Positions 9,516-18,277 of a DNA stretch of 64,000 bases are shown here, one piece after another. A program made the translations under genes and the position numbers. The notes beneath the pieces were generated by a model that saw only the letters and a list, made by a program, of their open reading frames with translations, had not been told where the DNA came from and ran no database searches. The DNA comes from Rossellomorea aquimaris TF-12 (GTDB lineage: Bacteria; Bacillota; Bacilli; Bacillales; Bacillaceae_B): positions 186,001-250,000 of the forward strand of contig NZ_LQXM01000028.1 of the NCBI RefSeq assembly GCF_001648555.1, given 5' to 3'. Position 1 is the first letter of the stretch; every line of letters begins with the position of its first letter.

Positions 9516-9612
9516 TGTGACTCTCCCAAAAAAACAGTGAATTATACTTGTGGTATGGCTTCGAATGATGGATTATAGAAAAGTGAGATTATCATACATT
9601 TTGGAGGACTAC

Positions 9613-11058
9613 ATGGAATCACAAATAAATTCAAAAGCGATATTGATTACCTTTATGATCGGAGCATTCTTTGCCATATTAAACGAAACGTTATTAAACA
9701 TTGCTTTAACAGAGCTTATGGCTGTTTTTAATGTGGATGCTCCCACTGTTCAATGGCTTGCCACAGGTTTTATGCTGGTGATGGGTGTTCTAATGCCTAT
9801 TTCCGCTTTACTTATTCAGTGGTTTACGACTAGACAAATGTTTATCGGTGTTATGACCGTCTTTTTACTCGGGACCATTATTGCTGCCTGTGCCGTGAAT
9901 TTCCCCATGCTGTTAACGGGAAGAATGATTCAGGCTATCGGTACAGGTTTGTTAATTCCAGTCATTATGAACGCCTTGCTATTGATCTATCGCCCGGAAG
10001 TCAGAGGGAAAATCATGGGGACCTTTGGACTCGTCATCATGTTTGCTCCTGCTATAGGGCCGACATTATCAGGTGTCATTGTTGATTTTTTAGGCTGGCG
10101 ATGGCTATTCATCACGGTTATTCCTTTCGCCGTATTTTCTATTCTTTTTGCCCTAAAGTACTTACAAAATGTTGGAGAGGTGACTCGACCAAGCGTGGAT
10201 GTTTTCTCCATCATCCTTTCTACCATCGGAATTGGTGGAATTGTATATGGATTTAGCTCCGCAGGTGAAGACCCTGAAGGATTTATGAGCATCAAGATCA
10301 TTTTGATTATCTCCATAAGCATCATTAGTATCGTGCTTTTCACAGTACGACAATTGAAGTTAGAGGAACCATTACTAGACGTTCGAGTGTTTCAATATAA
10401 AAGCTATTTGCGAGGGGTAAGTATTTTCGTCATAGTGATTATGGCCATGTTTGCTTCAGAAATTGTTATGCCAATGTATTTACAAGGACCACTTGGTTAT
10501 TCAGCCAAAGTCGCTGGATTATTACTTTTACCTGGTGCTTTATTAAATGGTCTTATGTCACCTACTATGGGTGCTTTATTTGACAAGTATGGACCAAGAA
10601 AGCTCATTATTCCTGGTACCGTTACCTTAGTTGGAGTCATGATCTTCTTTAGCAACATTAATCCTTCCACTCCTATTTGGTTGTTTGTATTTGCGTATAT
10701 TGTGTTGATGCTATCCATTTCAGCTATATTAATGCCTGCACAAACGAATGCTTTAAATGAATTACCAAAGAAACTGTATCCTCACGGGACAGCCATTGCC
10801 AACACATTACAACCCGTTGCAGGGGCATTAGGGGTTTCTGTATTTGTCAGCATCATGACACAAAGTCGAATGCAATTTTTAGAGGAACAAACAGTGCCGA
10901 CAACGGAAAAACTAATGAGTGAAGCGATGACCCTAGGCGTCCATCATGCTTATTGGTTTGCCTTAGGGTTAACAGGAGTGGCTTTCATCATTTCATTATT
11001 TATTCGAAAAGCCATTGCTCCTGATTTTGAGTCAAATGAAGATGCCTCACAAAATTAG
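9613..11058 (+). CDS. DHA2-family multidrug MFS exporter (LmrB/EmrB-like)
   Basis: This 481-residue transporter has about 14 membrane helices, the DHA2 layout. Motifs seen include NIALTELMAVFNVDAPTVQWLATGFML near the N-terminus, GRMIQAIGTGLLIPV (motif B with its conserved arginine) and FGLVIMFAPAIGPTLSGVIVDFLGWRWLF (motif C). It should extrude lipophilic drugs by proton antiport and is close in character to B. subtilis LmrB. The ATG at 9613 follows GGAGG at five bases; an upstream start would add 21 atypical residues. It is monocistronic, with its own terminator. Substrate unknown. Confidence 0.9.
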   Translation: MESQINSKAILITFMIGAFFAILNETLLNIALTELMAVFNVDAPTVQWLATGFMLVMGVLMPISALLIQWFTTRQMFIGVMTVFLLGTIIAACAVNFPMLLTGRMIQAIGTGLLIPVIMNALLLIYRPEVRGKIMGTFGLVIMFAPAIGPTLSGVIVDFLGWRWLFITVIPFAVFSILFALKYLQNVGEVTRPSVDVFSIILSTIGIGGIVYGFSSAGEDPEGFMSIKIILIISISIISIVLFTVRQLKLEEPLLDVRVFQYKSYLRGVSIFVIVIMAMFASEIVMPMYLQGPLGYSAKVAGLLLLPGALLNGLMSPTMGALFDKYGPRKLIIPGTVTLVGVMIFFSNINPSTPIWLFVFAYIVLMLSISAILMPAQTNALNELPKKLYPHGTAIANTLQPVAGALGVSVFVSIMTQSRMQFLEEQTVPTTEKLMSEAMTLGVHHAYWFALGLTGVAFIISLFIRKAIAPDFESNEDASQN

Positions 11059-11073
11059 TTTCAGTTCGTAAAG

Positions 11074-11106
11074 AGAGCCTCGTTACAATGTAACGAGGCT
11101 CTTTTT
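11074..11106 (+). terminator. Terminator of the MFS gene
   Basis: AGAGCCTCGTTAC and GTAACGAGGCTCT form a perfect 13-bp stem around AAT, followed by T5. Confidence 0.93.
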
Positions 11107-11154
11107 AATTACACCATTGAACACTAATAAGAATATAGTTAAAAAGAAAGAAAC

Positions 11155-11182
11155 AAAAAAAGAACACGCGCCTGAGCGTGTT
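11155..11182 (-). terminator. Terminator of the holin-like toxin mRNA
   Basis: AACACGC pairs with GCGTGTT around a six-base loop, and seven T follow on the reverse strand. The hairpin abuts the toxin stop codon. Confidence 0.85.
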
Positions 11183-11274
11183 TAAGAATTTTTATCTTTG
11201 TTGTTACTGTTTAGAATAGCGATGACAAACATACCAAAGCTCAGCATTAGAGTCAGGACTTCAAATGTCTCCAT
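11182..11274 (-). CDS. Putative holin-like (Hol-Tox) type I toxin peptide, 30 aa
   Basis: The 30-residue peptide contains FEVLTLMLSFGMFVIAIL followed by a polar Asn/Lys tail. This is the pattern of the Bacillus and Enterococcus holin-like toxin family, which includes TxpA/BsrG-type peptides: Y/FEALxLMIxFGxFV. Such peptides disturb membranes and are normally silenced by an antisense RNA. AAGGAGGCGAT is a very strong ribosome site ten bases upstream, and an intrinsic terminator starts at the stop codon. I could not locate an antisense promoter with confidence. The L,D-transpeptidase gene lies divergently upstream. Confidence 0.72.
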   Translation of the reverse strand: METFEVLTLMLSFGMFVIAILNSNNKDKNS

Positions 11275-11355
11275 TGATAAATCGCCTCCTTACTCTAAAG
11301 CCTTCCCGTAACTAAGTTTGTCCTATACAAAAGGATTAAAATGGAGGTGCACCCT

Positions 11356-11850
11356 TTGATTCATACGGTCAAAACAGGAGAAACACTGACTCAGATAGCT
11401 AAAGATTATCGCAAGCCTTTAAACGTCATTTTGAATGCGAATCCCTCCATCAATCCTGACATCATTTATCCAGGTCAGTCCATTGTGATACCAGGGATCC
11501 CATCGGCAGGTACAATTCCTTTTCAAATTGAAGTGTCAGTCAACAATCGATGGCTACTATTATACAAAAACGGTATAAAACAAAAGCAATATCCCATTGC
11601 TGTTGGCAGAATCCTAAACGAGACACCGATTGGAAATTTCATCATCATTAATAAAGCCCCCAATCCTGGAGGGCCTTTTGGTACGATGTGGATGAGTTTA
11701 TCAAAACAACACTATGGGATTCATGGAACGAATAATCCCAGCTCGATTGGAAAAGCCGTCTCAAAGGGATGCATTCGAATGTACAATAAAGATGTGGAGG
11801 AATTAGCAAGGACGGTTCCAATAGGGACATCAGTTTTCATTCGTCCATAA
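11356..11850 (+). CDS. ykuD: L,D-transpeptidase with N-terminal LysM (YkuD)
   Basis: This 164-residue protein has a LysM repeat at residues 2-50 ([16 protein letters not shown]...PGQSIVIPG) and a YkuD domain at about 55-163. The catalytic motif is H123 in [16 protein letters not shown] with nucleophile C139 in GCIRM. It should make 3-3 cross-links or attach proteins to peptidoglycan, probably in spore cortex or coat as for B. subtilis YkuD. The TTG at 11356 sits eight bases after GGAGG and gives the same length as the B. subtilis protein; the ATG at 11341 overlaps that ribosome site. Confidence 0.93.
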   Translation: MIHTVKTGETLTQIAKDYRKPLNVILNANPSINPDIIYPGQSIVIPGIPSAGTIPFQIEVSVNNRWLLLYKNGIKQKQYPIAVGRILNETPIGNFIIINKAPNPGGPFGTMWMSLSKQHYGIHGTNNPSSIGKAVSKGCIRMYNKDVEELARTVPIGTSVFIRP

Positions 11851-11861
11851 ATAATTACCCT

Positions 11862-12413
11862 TTATTCTTTTAATTGTTTTGAATAGATAACAGGGGCCTC
11901 CACACACTCTTCCGTTTCTTCAACCAGTTCGATCAGGGCGACTTCTTTTATCTGCCCTTTAATCGTATCACCTCTTTTTAAGCAATACTCGAATCCCTCG
12001 GATAATTTTTCAGGGGGCAATTTATTAGCTAAAGTACAATGGGGAATCCATTGATCAGGTAAATATAGCGAGTTCGCAGTAGCCTTAAACTGCTGGAACG
12101 ATTTATGATGATCACTATGGAAATCAAGTAATTCTCTTGTGATGGTTGGGGAGAAAAAGAGTGTCCCATAATTTAAAAACGAACCTATCGTGTTAAATGT
12201 AAGAGGGATGGAGGTTTTTTGTTCATAGAAGCTCTCCAGTTGTTTGATATATTCGTCTTTGTCTAATTCAGTATAGCTTCCTAATGTAATATGCGGTCTC
12301 GCATCGTTGATTTCTTCTTCATAGTATGAAATCTTCTCTTCACTAAGCTCTTTCCAAATCTGTTTGATCTTTTGTTCCGTCTCTTCATCAAATAGAGCGA
12401 TGACCCAATACAT
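11862..12413 (-). CDS. 2H phosphoesterase (2'-5' RNA ligase-like)
   Basis: This 183-residue protein shows the two HxT motifs of the 2H phosphoesterase superfamily: RPHITLGSY near residue 40 and IPHCTLANKL near residue 125. It is the size of the LigT/YjcG branch. Family members hydrolyse or form 2',5' or cyclic phosphodiester bonds in RNA or nucleotides; the actual substrate is unknown. The ATG at 12413 is preceded by AAAGGTGG at seven bases, so a longer form starting 13 codons upstream is unlikely. It is convergent with ykuD, whose stop is only 11 bases away. Confidence 0.85.
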   Translation of the reverse strand: MYWVIALFDEETEQKIKQIWKELSEEKISYYEEEINDARPHITLGSYTELDKDEYIKQLESFYEQKTSIPLTFNTIGSFLNYGTLFFSPTITRELLDFHSDHHKSFQQFKATANSLYLPDQWIPHCTLANKLPPEKLSEGFEYCLKRGDTIKGQIKEVALIELVEETEECVEAPVIYSKQLKE

Positions 12414-12583
12414 GGTTAAACCACCTTTCAACTCTTTATCTCTTTCGTACAATTATTTCAAAGAGTTTGGATTAACTCAATGTTTACGATCGCTTTTCTT
12501 TATATACGTTCTTGAGAGATTCATAAAAACAAGATATCCATTACCTTCTTAGTGCTTAATTATCCCTCCTTTTTAACACTATT

Positions 12584-13264
12584 TCACTTCCATTTTAATA
12601 ATTTTCTCAAATAGACTATTTCTTGATGAGTACACTCCTTCTCTCCATAGCGAACTTTTTCATAGATTGGAATAATATCAGAAGGTCCATTTATTCTTTT
12701 GAACCATTCTTGGATAGTTTCTTGTGGTTTTTTCTTCTTTATATTAGTTAAACCTTTCTCCCATTCAATTAATAGTTTTCGAATTTGATGAATATCGCGA
12801 GTTGGAGTTGGCATAGAAACATCCCCTAGATTGTCTGGGACTTCATCTTTTTTGTAGGAATTCATTTCAGAAACAAAGCTTTCTTCGTTCATTCTTTGTT
12901 TCTTTCTTTTTTTATAACGTTTATACAAATAGAGAGAACTAATGAGAATAAGAAATGGAAGAATAACCTTTGCCGTCTTCTTTAATGTTTCAATAAATTC
13001 ATTACTACCATTTATTATCTCTTCTCCCCATTTTAAAACGATCACTCTATTTCCCTTCCGATCAGGATCTGGTTCCTCATCTAATTCCGTCCACTTGGAA
13101 ACATACTTAATAATTGTGAGACCACCAACTGACTCTTCCTCTTCTTCATAGGTATACTGTGCTTTTACTTTTTCAGCTACCATCAAAGATGTACTCCCTA
13201 AAAAATAACTAATACTTGAAAGCAGGACGATGAATAGAAAACTATATACTATTTTTTTGTGCAC
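12584..13264 (-). CDS. Membrane protein with DUF4129-like tail, MoxR operon
   Basis: This 226-residue protein has an N-terminal hydrophobic segment (residues 4-26), an acidic extracytoplasmic region (YEEEEESVGG), a second segment near 95-113 and a basic cytoplasmic tail. The C-terminus, PQETIQEWFKRI...YEKVRYGEKECTHQEIVYLRKLL, resembles the DUF4129 domain that closes many MoxR-DUF58 operons. It is much shorter than usual partners and carries no transglutaminase-like core. It is the last gene after moxR and the DUF58 gene, 79 bases downstream. Its role in the complex is unknown. Confidence 0.65.
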   Translation of the reverse strand: MHKKIVYSFLFIVLLSSISYFLGSTSLMVAEKVKAQYTYEEEEESVGGLTIIKYVSKWTELDEEPDPDRKGNRVIVLKWGEEIINGSNEFIETLKKTAKVILPFLILISSLYLYKRYKKRKKQRMNEESFVSEMNSYKKDEVPDNLGDVSMPTPTRDIHQIRKLLIEWEKGLTNIKKKKPQETIQEWFKRINGPSDIIPIYEKVRYGEKECTHQEIVYLRKLLKWK

Positions 13265-13343
13265 TGTAAATCCCCCCCAATACTTTTAAGTATGGATAAG
13301 CTCGGCAAGATAGTTGATTAGAACGGGTGCCAACCAAAGCAGC

Positions 13344-14438
13344 TTATTGTTTAATATGCAGAAGCTGATCACGTCTATTAGGAACTGGTGGCGTACCAAT
13401 AATCAACCCTAGTGATTTACTATCCTTCTTCCGTAGTGAATATTGAAAAAAACGTTCTGTTGAAAAAAACACTCCATTTGTATGAATCATGGCCAGAGTA
13501 CCGATAATCTTTTTCACCTGGGAGCGATCTAAATCATTTTCTAACTTTAAAATGCCATTTTGTTCTGTTGAGTAATTTACCCATAACTCAACCTTACAGC
13601 CTTCCTTAATGAGGTAAAGACAAACTGAAACTGCGTATTCAATGAGCTCCTCCATGTCCTTTCGAAGATGGAACTGTCCCGCCCCTACTATATTCAGGAA
13701 GATCGAATAAACATCCCCATGAACCTTCTGGTATTTCTTTGCGAGTAGCTTGTTTTCTTTTGCCGTCGCTAACCAATGGATATGCCGAAAGCTTTCATTC
13801 TCGTAGTCTTTCGTTCCAATAATGCTTGCTTCGTCCATATATAAAGAAGAGTTGGTCTGTTTGTACCCTTGAAGCAATGATTTTAATTTTAAATCATTTA
13901 ATTTTAAAATACGTGGAATTACCTTGAATTGTGGTAAATCATCGAATTCCAGGCGAAAAGATTGAAGAATGAGAGGATCTCTCACCAGAAATTCAAAATT
14001 AGACCACTGGTGGTTCCCCCTACTCTTCCCTTTCATCATCACAACAATGGTTTTTTGTGATTTTGCAGGAAGATCCATCACCATCGAGAGAATACTACTT
14101 TCCCTCTCATTATCAATAAATACCAGTTCTTTATCGCTTCTGCTTTCGATGTTGAGTTTAAGATGATACAAGGGCAGAGCTGAATCGTTCGTCACTTCAA
14201 TATAGCACTTGAATGTCTCATCAATACTTGATGAATCCTGATATTTTTTGATACTCCAAGAAACCTTATCGTGCTGATACTTTAAATAAACGAAAGACAG
14301 AATAGCCAGAGATAAAATCATAGCAAACAAAAATACGAGTACGGATGAGCCTGACAAACTACTGATGATGAAGAGGACGACCACCAGTACCAAGACCACC
14401 GGTAAGAGGATAAAGGGTGTTTCTTTATGAACCCTCAT
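13344..14438 (-). CDS. DUF58 membrane-associated protein (MoxR partner)
   Basis: This 364-residue protein starts with two adjacent membrane helices (residues 10-28 and 31-50). Then comes a beta-rich region and the DUF58 motif around residue 205: GTKDYENESFRHIHWLATAKENKLLAKKY, which matches the family's DY..GD..R.I.W...A pattern. DUF58 proteins contain a von Willebrand-like fold and work with MoxR ATPases in assembly or envelope stress. The ATG overlaps the moxR stop by four bases (ATGA), showing translational coupling. It corresponds to B. subtilis YeaD. Confidence 0.88.
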   Translation of the reverse strand: MRVHKETPFILLPVVLVLVVVLFIISSLSGSSVLVFLFAMILSLAILSFVYLKYQHDKVSWSIKKYQDSSSIDETFKCYIEVTNDSALPLYHLKLNIESRSDKELVFIDNERESSILSMVMDLPAKSQKTIVVMMKGKSRGNHQWSNFEFLVRDPLILQSFRLEFDDLPQFKVIPRILKLNDLKLKSLLQGYKQTNSSLYMDEASIIGTKDYENESFRHIHWLATAKENKLLAKKYQKVHGDVYSIFLNIVGAGQFHLRKDMEELIEYAVSVCLYLIKEGCKVELWVNYSTEQNGILKLENDLDRSQVKKIIGTLAMIHTNGVFFSTERFFQYSLRKKDSKSLGLIIGTPPVPNRRDQLLHIKQ

Positions 14439-15358
14439 ACAGTTTCAACAGGCACAGAAGTGCTGTGGAGTATTTCTTCGATGATCGTTTCTTTCGATGT
14501 TTTCACTTCACCTTCTACATTTAAAGAAATTCGATGGGCAAGTAAAGGCAATGCCAGCTCTTTTACATCTTCAGGGGTGCAGAAGTCTCGTCCATATAGA
14601 AATGCCCTTGATTGAATGGCCCTCATATAAGCAATAGACCCTCTTGGACTTACGCCTATCTCTACATATTTGTGCTTTCTCGTTTCCTGAATAATGTTCA
14701 TTAAGTAGTCTTCAATTTCCTCTGAGAGGGTTATCCCCTTAACTTTTTCTTTAAGCTCGATAATATCTAAATTAGAAATCACAGTTTCAATGGTTTCCAT
14801 TGGATTAGATGAACGGAATCTTCTTAGCATGGTTTTCTCTTTTTCAGGTGATGGATAGCCTTGTTTAATTGTCAAAAGGAAACGGTCCAGTTGAGCATCT
14901 GGTAAGGGAAAGGTTCCAATGGAGTCAAACGGGTTTTGGGTCGCAATGACACAGAACGGCTTTGGCAGTGGGTGGGTTACCCCCCCTAATGTCACCGTCT
15001 TCTCTTCCATTAACTCTAAAAGAGCAGATTGAGTCCTAGGAACAGCGCGATTGATTTCATCAATGAGAAGAACATTATTAAAGACAGGTCCCTTCCGCAC
15101 TTTAAAATCACTCGTTTTCACATCAAAATATTCCTGTCCAACTATATCAGATGGCAGCGTGTCAGGCGTGAATTGCAATCGGTTAAACGTACCATCAATA
15201 CTTCTTGCAAAACACTTTGCCATTGTCGTCTTTCCCGTACCTGGTACATCCTCCAATAGAACATGACCGTCACTTAACAGAGCAATAATCATCAATTCGA
15301 TTTCTTTTTCTTTATCTATCATCACTTTTGATATGTTTTCTTTTATGTGTTCTAGCAT
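14435..15358 (-). CDS. MoxR-family AAA+ ATPase
   Basis: This 307-residue protein has Walker A at residues 35-45 (LEDVPGTGKTT), Walker B LLIDEINRA, the MoxR hallmark LLELMEEKTVTLGG, sensor 1 IATQNP and the arginine-finger region LPDAQLDRF. MoxR ATPases act as chaperones that mature or insert metal centres or assemble envelope complexes. The start at 15358 follows GAGGAG at seven bases; a start 14 codons upstream would lack a ribosome site. It is the first gene of a three-gene operon with DUF58 and a DUF4129-like protein, corresponding to B. subtilis yeaC. Confidence 0.92.
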   Translation of the reverse strand: MLEHIKENISKVMIDKEKEIELMIIALLSDGHVLLEDVPGTGKTTMAKCFARSIDGTFNRLQFTPDTLPSDIVGQEYFDVKTSDFKVRKGPVFNNVLLIDEINRAVPRTQSALLELMEEKTVTLGGVTHPLPKPFCVIATQNPFDSIGTFPLPDAQLDRFLLTIKQGYPSPEKEKTMLRRFRSSNPMETIETVISNLDIIELKEKVKGITLSEEIEDYLMNIIQETRKHKYVEIGVSPRGSIAYMRAIQSRAFLYGRDFCTPEDVKELALPLLAHRISLNVEGEVKTSKETIIEEILHSTSVPVETV

Positions 15359-15552
15359 TTCTTCACTCCTCAGCTTGTATATGTAATAATATGGTAACAT
15401 TTTCGGTGGACTCGCGGTACTTTAAAACTGAAAATTGCAATAATTTCGACTGGATTTATAAGAAGTTCTTTTGTTACGAGGAGAAAGGGGTAGTTGATGG
15501 AAGAAAAACAAGAGAAGTTATAGTGATGGCTCTTTCCCCAAAATCGCCATAC

Positions 15553-15587
15553 AAAAAAGCTCCTTTTTTCTAAAAAAAGAGCTTTTC
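15553..15587 (-). terminator. Terminator after the YceG-like gene
   Basis: AAAAGCTC and GAGCTTTT flank an A/T-rich loop, with a T-run on the reverse strand, nine bases after the stop. Confidence 0.75.
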
Positions 15588-15595
15588 CAATCATA

Positions 15596-16084
15596 CTATT
15601 TAAAAATAATTGAAATCATTTCATCTGTGGTCATTCCACTTTCAATTTCGAACGTACCAGGTCTTAAATCGTTCTCAAGTCCTCGCTTCTCTACTTCTTT
15701 ATAAAAATCTATTCCGCTCTCAATAATGTTCCCTCTTTCAAGAGCAGTACCAACATCAATACTCGTCATTCCTGAGGAAACGGTAAGTATGGTTCGGTAA
15801 ACGATGTTTTCATCAGACTTCTTCTCTGGTTTCTTTTCAGTTTTTTCTGCTGATTTCGCATTATTAGTGAGATAATTCTTCCATTCATCTTTTGTATGTA
15901 TGACAAAGCCTTTAGATGCCAGCTGATCAATCATTTCGTCTTCTGAAAGCTTGGCGGAATTGACTGTTTTTGTCGTCTTTTCCGTACTCTTCGCTTCCGA
16001 AGGACCAAAGATATATACTGCACTAATTAATGTTGTTGCCACTAATAGGCCGATGGCAAAAATGCGTAAGGAATTAGGTGTCAT
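15596..16084 (-). CDS. YceG/MltG-like membrane-anchored protein
   Basis: This 162-residue protein has an N-terminal membrane anchor (LRIFAIGLLVATTLISAVYIFG), a Lys/Glu-rich linker and a C-terminal segment. That segment, TILTVSSGMTSIDVGTALERGNIIESG..LRPGTFEIESGMTTDEMISIIF, matches the LysM-like module of MltG/YceG endolytic transglycosylases. The catalytic domain is absent, as in the short Bacillus YqzC-like paralogues. It probably binds peptidoglycan outside the membrane. Its start overlaps the upstream gene's stop by four bases, so the two are translationally coupled. Confidence 0.75.
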   Translation of the reverse strand: MTPNSLRIFAIGLLVATTLISAVYIFGPSEAKSTEKTTKTVNSAKLSEDEMIDQLASKGFVIHTKDEWKNYLTNNAKSAEKTEKKPEKKSDENIVYRTILTVSSGMTSIDVGTALERGNIIESGIDFYKEVEKRGLENDLRPGTFEIESGMTTDEMISIIFK

Positions 16085-16461
16085 TGCGCTACCATTCCCC
16101 TTTCAGCCCTTCTTGTCATGTAAGGAGCAAGCATATGCTCTACCTCAATTGGTGTAATCTGTTTTTTTGATGCAATACTTTCTAATGAATACCCGCGTTT
16201 GTGCAGATCAAGAATATCCCGCAGCAAAACACGATCTTCTGAAGCAGCTGGTAATACTCCTGACTGGTGTGCTGTAATTTCTGCATCTAATTCAATGTTT
16301 CGCACCTGCTTCTCCAGTTCGTGAACTTCATTCATTACGGCAATGGAAACATGTTCAATTTGTTGCTCAAGTTGTGATTTTGAATGCGTCGTTTTAATAA
16401 ACGATAAAATGAGCAGCACAACTGCCGAACCAAACAAAATGGCTAAAACCCATCCCATCAT
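16081..16461 (-). CDS. Membrane-anchored coiled-coil protein with HTH-like tail
   Basis: This 126-residue protein has one N-terminal membrane helix (MMGWVLAILFGSAVVLLILSF), a coiled coil (about residues 28-70, SQLEQQIEHVSIAVMNEVHELEKQVRNIE) and a C-terminal RDILDLHKRGYSLESIASKKQITPIEVEHML. The tail resembles a helix-turn-helix as in YqzD-like Bacillus proteins. The ATG pair at 16461/16458 follows GGGGGATCAC. It is cotranscribed and coupled with the YceG-like gene. The pair may link the cell wall and the cytosol, which is inference. Confidence 0.68.
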   Translation of the reverse strand: MMGWVLAILFGSAVVLLILSFIKTTHSKSQLEQQIEHVSIAVMNEVHELEKQVRNIELDAEITAHQSGVLPAASEDRVLLRDILDLHKRGYSLESIASKKQITPIEVEHMLAPYMTRRAERGMVAQ

Positions 16462-16600
16462 GTGATCCCCCTTATATGAATCTTTTTTATCAAAGTAAAT
16501 TATACCTCGACTACCAAGGGAATTCGATTTAAAACGACAAAATACCACAAAAGTCCTGTGTTCCTAACAGAAAATCCCCTATATGTTTGTTACAAATGTT

Positions 16601-16957
16601 CTAGTCCCTAACACGATATACTTTGTTTTGAACGAGAATTAATTTTTCGGTGGGCATACCCTTTATTGAATAGATTTTACTTCCCTTTCCTGCAAATGTA
16701 GCTTCCCCATTTTTGAGTTGATACTTTGGATTTTTTTCCTGTTTACTTCCCACCAAGCTAAATGCGATCACTCCTACTTCTTTATCGGCTTCTCTATATT
16801 CTTTTTGTCTACTTTTCACTTCATCAAAAGAATAAATATCATTATTCCATTTCACAACATCTGACCATTCAACTTCCACTTGAGGTTCAGGAGAAGAAAT
16901 GGAGCAGCCCGTTAAAAACAGGACGATGGCAAACGTTAGGTAAATAATTTTTTTCAA
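16601..16957 (-). CDS. Small lipoprotein, related to the one at 7394
   Basis: This 118-residue precursor has signal MKKIIYLTFAIVLFLTGC with lipobox LTGC. The mature part (VVKWNNDIYSFDEVK...EVGVIAFSLVG...FAGKGSKIYSIKG...NKVYRV) aligns with the lipoprotein at 7394-7726. That gives a two-member family of unknown extracytoplasmic domains in one window. Upstream lies repeat array 1. No terminator or operon partner is evident. Confidence 0.78.
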   Translation of the reverse strand: MKKIIYLTFAIVLFLTGCSISSPEPQVEVEWSDVVKWNNDIYSFDEVKSRQKEYREADKEVGVIAFSLVGSKQEKNPKYQLKNGEATFAGKGSKIYSIKGMPTEKLILVQNKVYRVRD

Positions 16958-17092
16958 GAGAATGCTCCTTTATAGGGGATTAATTTCCTCATTTTCACTG
17001 GAATTACTGTGTCGTTTATATAAAAAGTACACTTTATTAGCTAAATTGCTTGGTAAATAGACAAAACTAGTCCTTAAAATAAAATATATTTT

Positions 17093-17250
17093 CAACTTTC
17101 AAACTTTTATTTTTAACTTTTCAAACTTTATTTTCAACTTTTCGACTTTTATTTTCAACTTTTAAAATCCACGCAAAGATACTATCAACTTCCAATATTT
17201 ACTACCAACTATTCTTGTTTATTATCAACAAAATTCTTTAAGATCAACTT
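17093..17250. repeat. Degenerate intergenic array 1 (21/30/20-nt spacing)
   Basis: TTATTTTCAACTTT-like units recur in the gap 16958-17269, which otherwise holds no gene. The CAAC core (TAAC at the second unit) starts at 17093, 17114, 17135, 17156, 17186, 17206, 17226 and 17245. The steps are 21, 21, 21, 30, 20, 20 and 19. The array at 25609 has the same plan. The high-period end lies next to the 3' end of the anti-sigma-like gene. Confidence 0.8.
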
Positions 17251-17269
17251 GCCACTCTCTTCCTTCAAC

Positions 17270-18277
17270 TCATTCCTCTATGTCATAAACCAACACATCA
17301 AATAATTCACCATCAGCATAAAGAAGGATGGCCCATTCTCCTTGCATTGGAATTTTAACACTGGATACTGCATGGGCATCTGCTCCGTTATGCTCTCCCG
17401 CGAGATCGATTGTCCAGCCATTGTTTAGAACAGGATGAACAGTTCCTGTTTCTCTATGGTATCCGACTACCGTTAATTCCTTAGCATCAGTACCCCAAAG
17501 ATGCCACATCCACTTTTGATTGGTTAGACTTGGCATATCTGCACCGATTACGCCTGATTTATTTTTATTTCCAATGATATTGTGACCGAATGCTGTTGCT
17601 TTACGATCCCAATTAATTTGTTCATAATCGCTCTCCTGAACGAATTCAGGAAGATTGTCTTCAGGCTTTTCACTAACGGAGACGATGACATCGCCGTACA
17701 CTTTTCCATTCAGGAGAACTTCATATTTCCACAGGCCACTGTAAGGTACTAGGAATGTTGTCGTGAATCGTTGCAAGCTTACATAACCAGGGGACGGGGC
17801 TGTTATTTTTTGCGGAGGAGATACTAACATTCGTTCGCCGGTCTTCTTATTGTAAGCATTAATAGAAAGTTCTTTTCCCTCATAAGTTTCAAAGGGCTCC
17901 CTGAAGCTGAAGAGATAGCCGAATGGTTTACCGGCTGTCAGTTGAGGATCTGGATATACGTTAAATAGTATTTGATTGTTTTCCCTATATTCATGTCGCA
18001 CTTCCCATTGATCAACTGTTGATTCATCCGTATTTCCATTTGAAGTTCCAGGTGGTATCATAACTTCAGTCGATATCAATAAGATGAATATTGACACCGC
18101 TGCAATGATTAGTGAGAATATCAAATATTTATTAGGTCTGTCTCTCCTAAAACTCGCTTCTGTCCGAGTCGCTCTTCTAATATTATTTTTTTGAATTTCC
18201 GTGAAGTGATGGCCTTTGTGAGTCGTAGAGTTCATCGCTCTCCGCAGGTTTTTAAGCTTGTTCTCCACTGTACTCAC
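17270..18277 (-). CDS. Single-pass membrane protein, likely ECF sigma partner (DUF4871-like)
   Basis: This 335-residue protein has a basic cytoplasmic N-terminus of about 50 residues, one membrane helix at about 51-70 (LIFSLIIAAVSIFILLIST) and a large extracytoplasmic region. The region contains beta-rich, Ig-like segments (GYLFSFREPF..., GLWKYEVLLNGKVYGDVIV, NQKWMWHLWG). The C-terminal part is reminiscent of DUF4871, though I cannot confirm it. It overlaps the upstream ECF sigma gene by 26 bases. This topology and coupling suggest an anti-sigma factor or sensor. It has no zinc-binding HxxxCxxC motif, so it is not a standard ZAS-type anti-sigma. Confidence 0.68.
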   Translation of the reverse strand: MSTVENKLKNLRRAMNSTTHKGHHFTEIQKNNIRRATRTEASFRRDRPNKYLIFSLIIAAVSIFILLISTEVMIPPGTSNGNTDESTVDQWEVRHEYRENNQILFNVYPDPQLTAGKPFGYLFSFREPFETYEGKELSINAYNKKTGERMLVSPPQKITAPSPGYVSLQRFTTTFLVPYSGLWKYEVLLNGKVYGDVIVSVSEKPEDNLPEFVQESDYEQINWDRKATAFGHNIIGNKNKSGVIGADMPSLTNQKWMWHLWGTDAKELTVVGYHRETGTVHPVLNNGWTIDLAGEHNGADAHAVSSVKIPMQGEWAILLYADGELFDVLVYDIEE

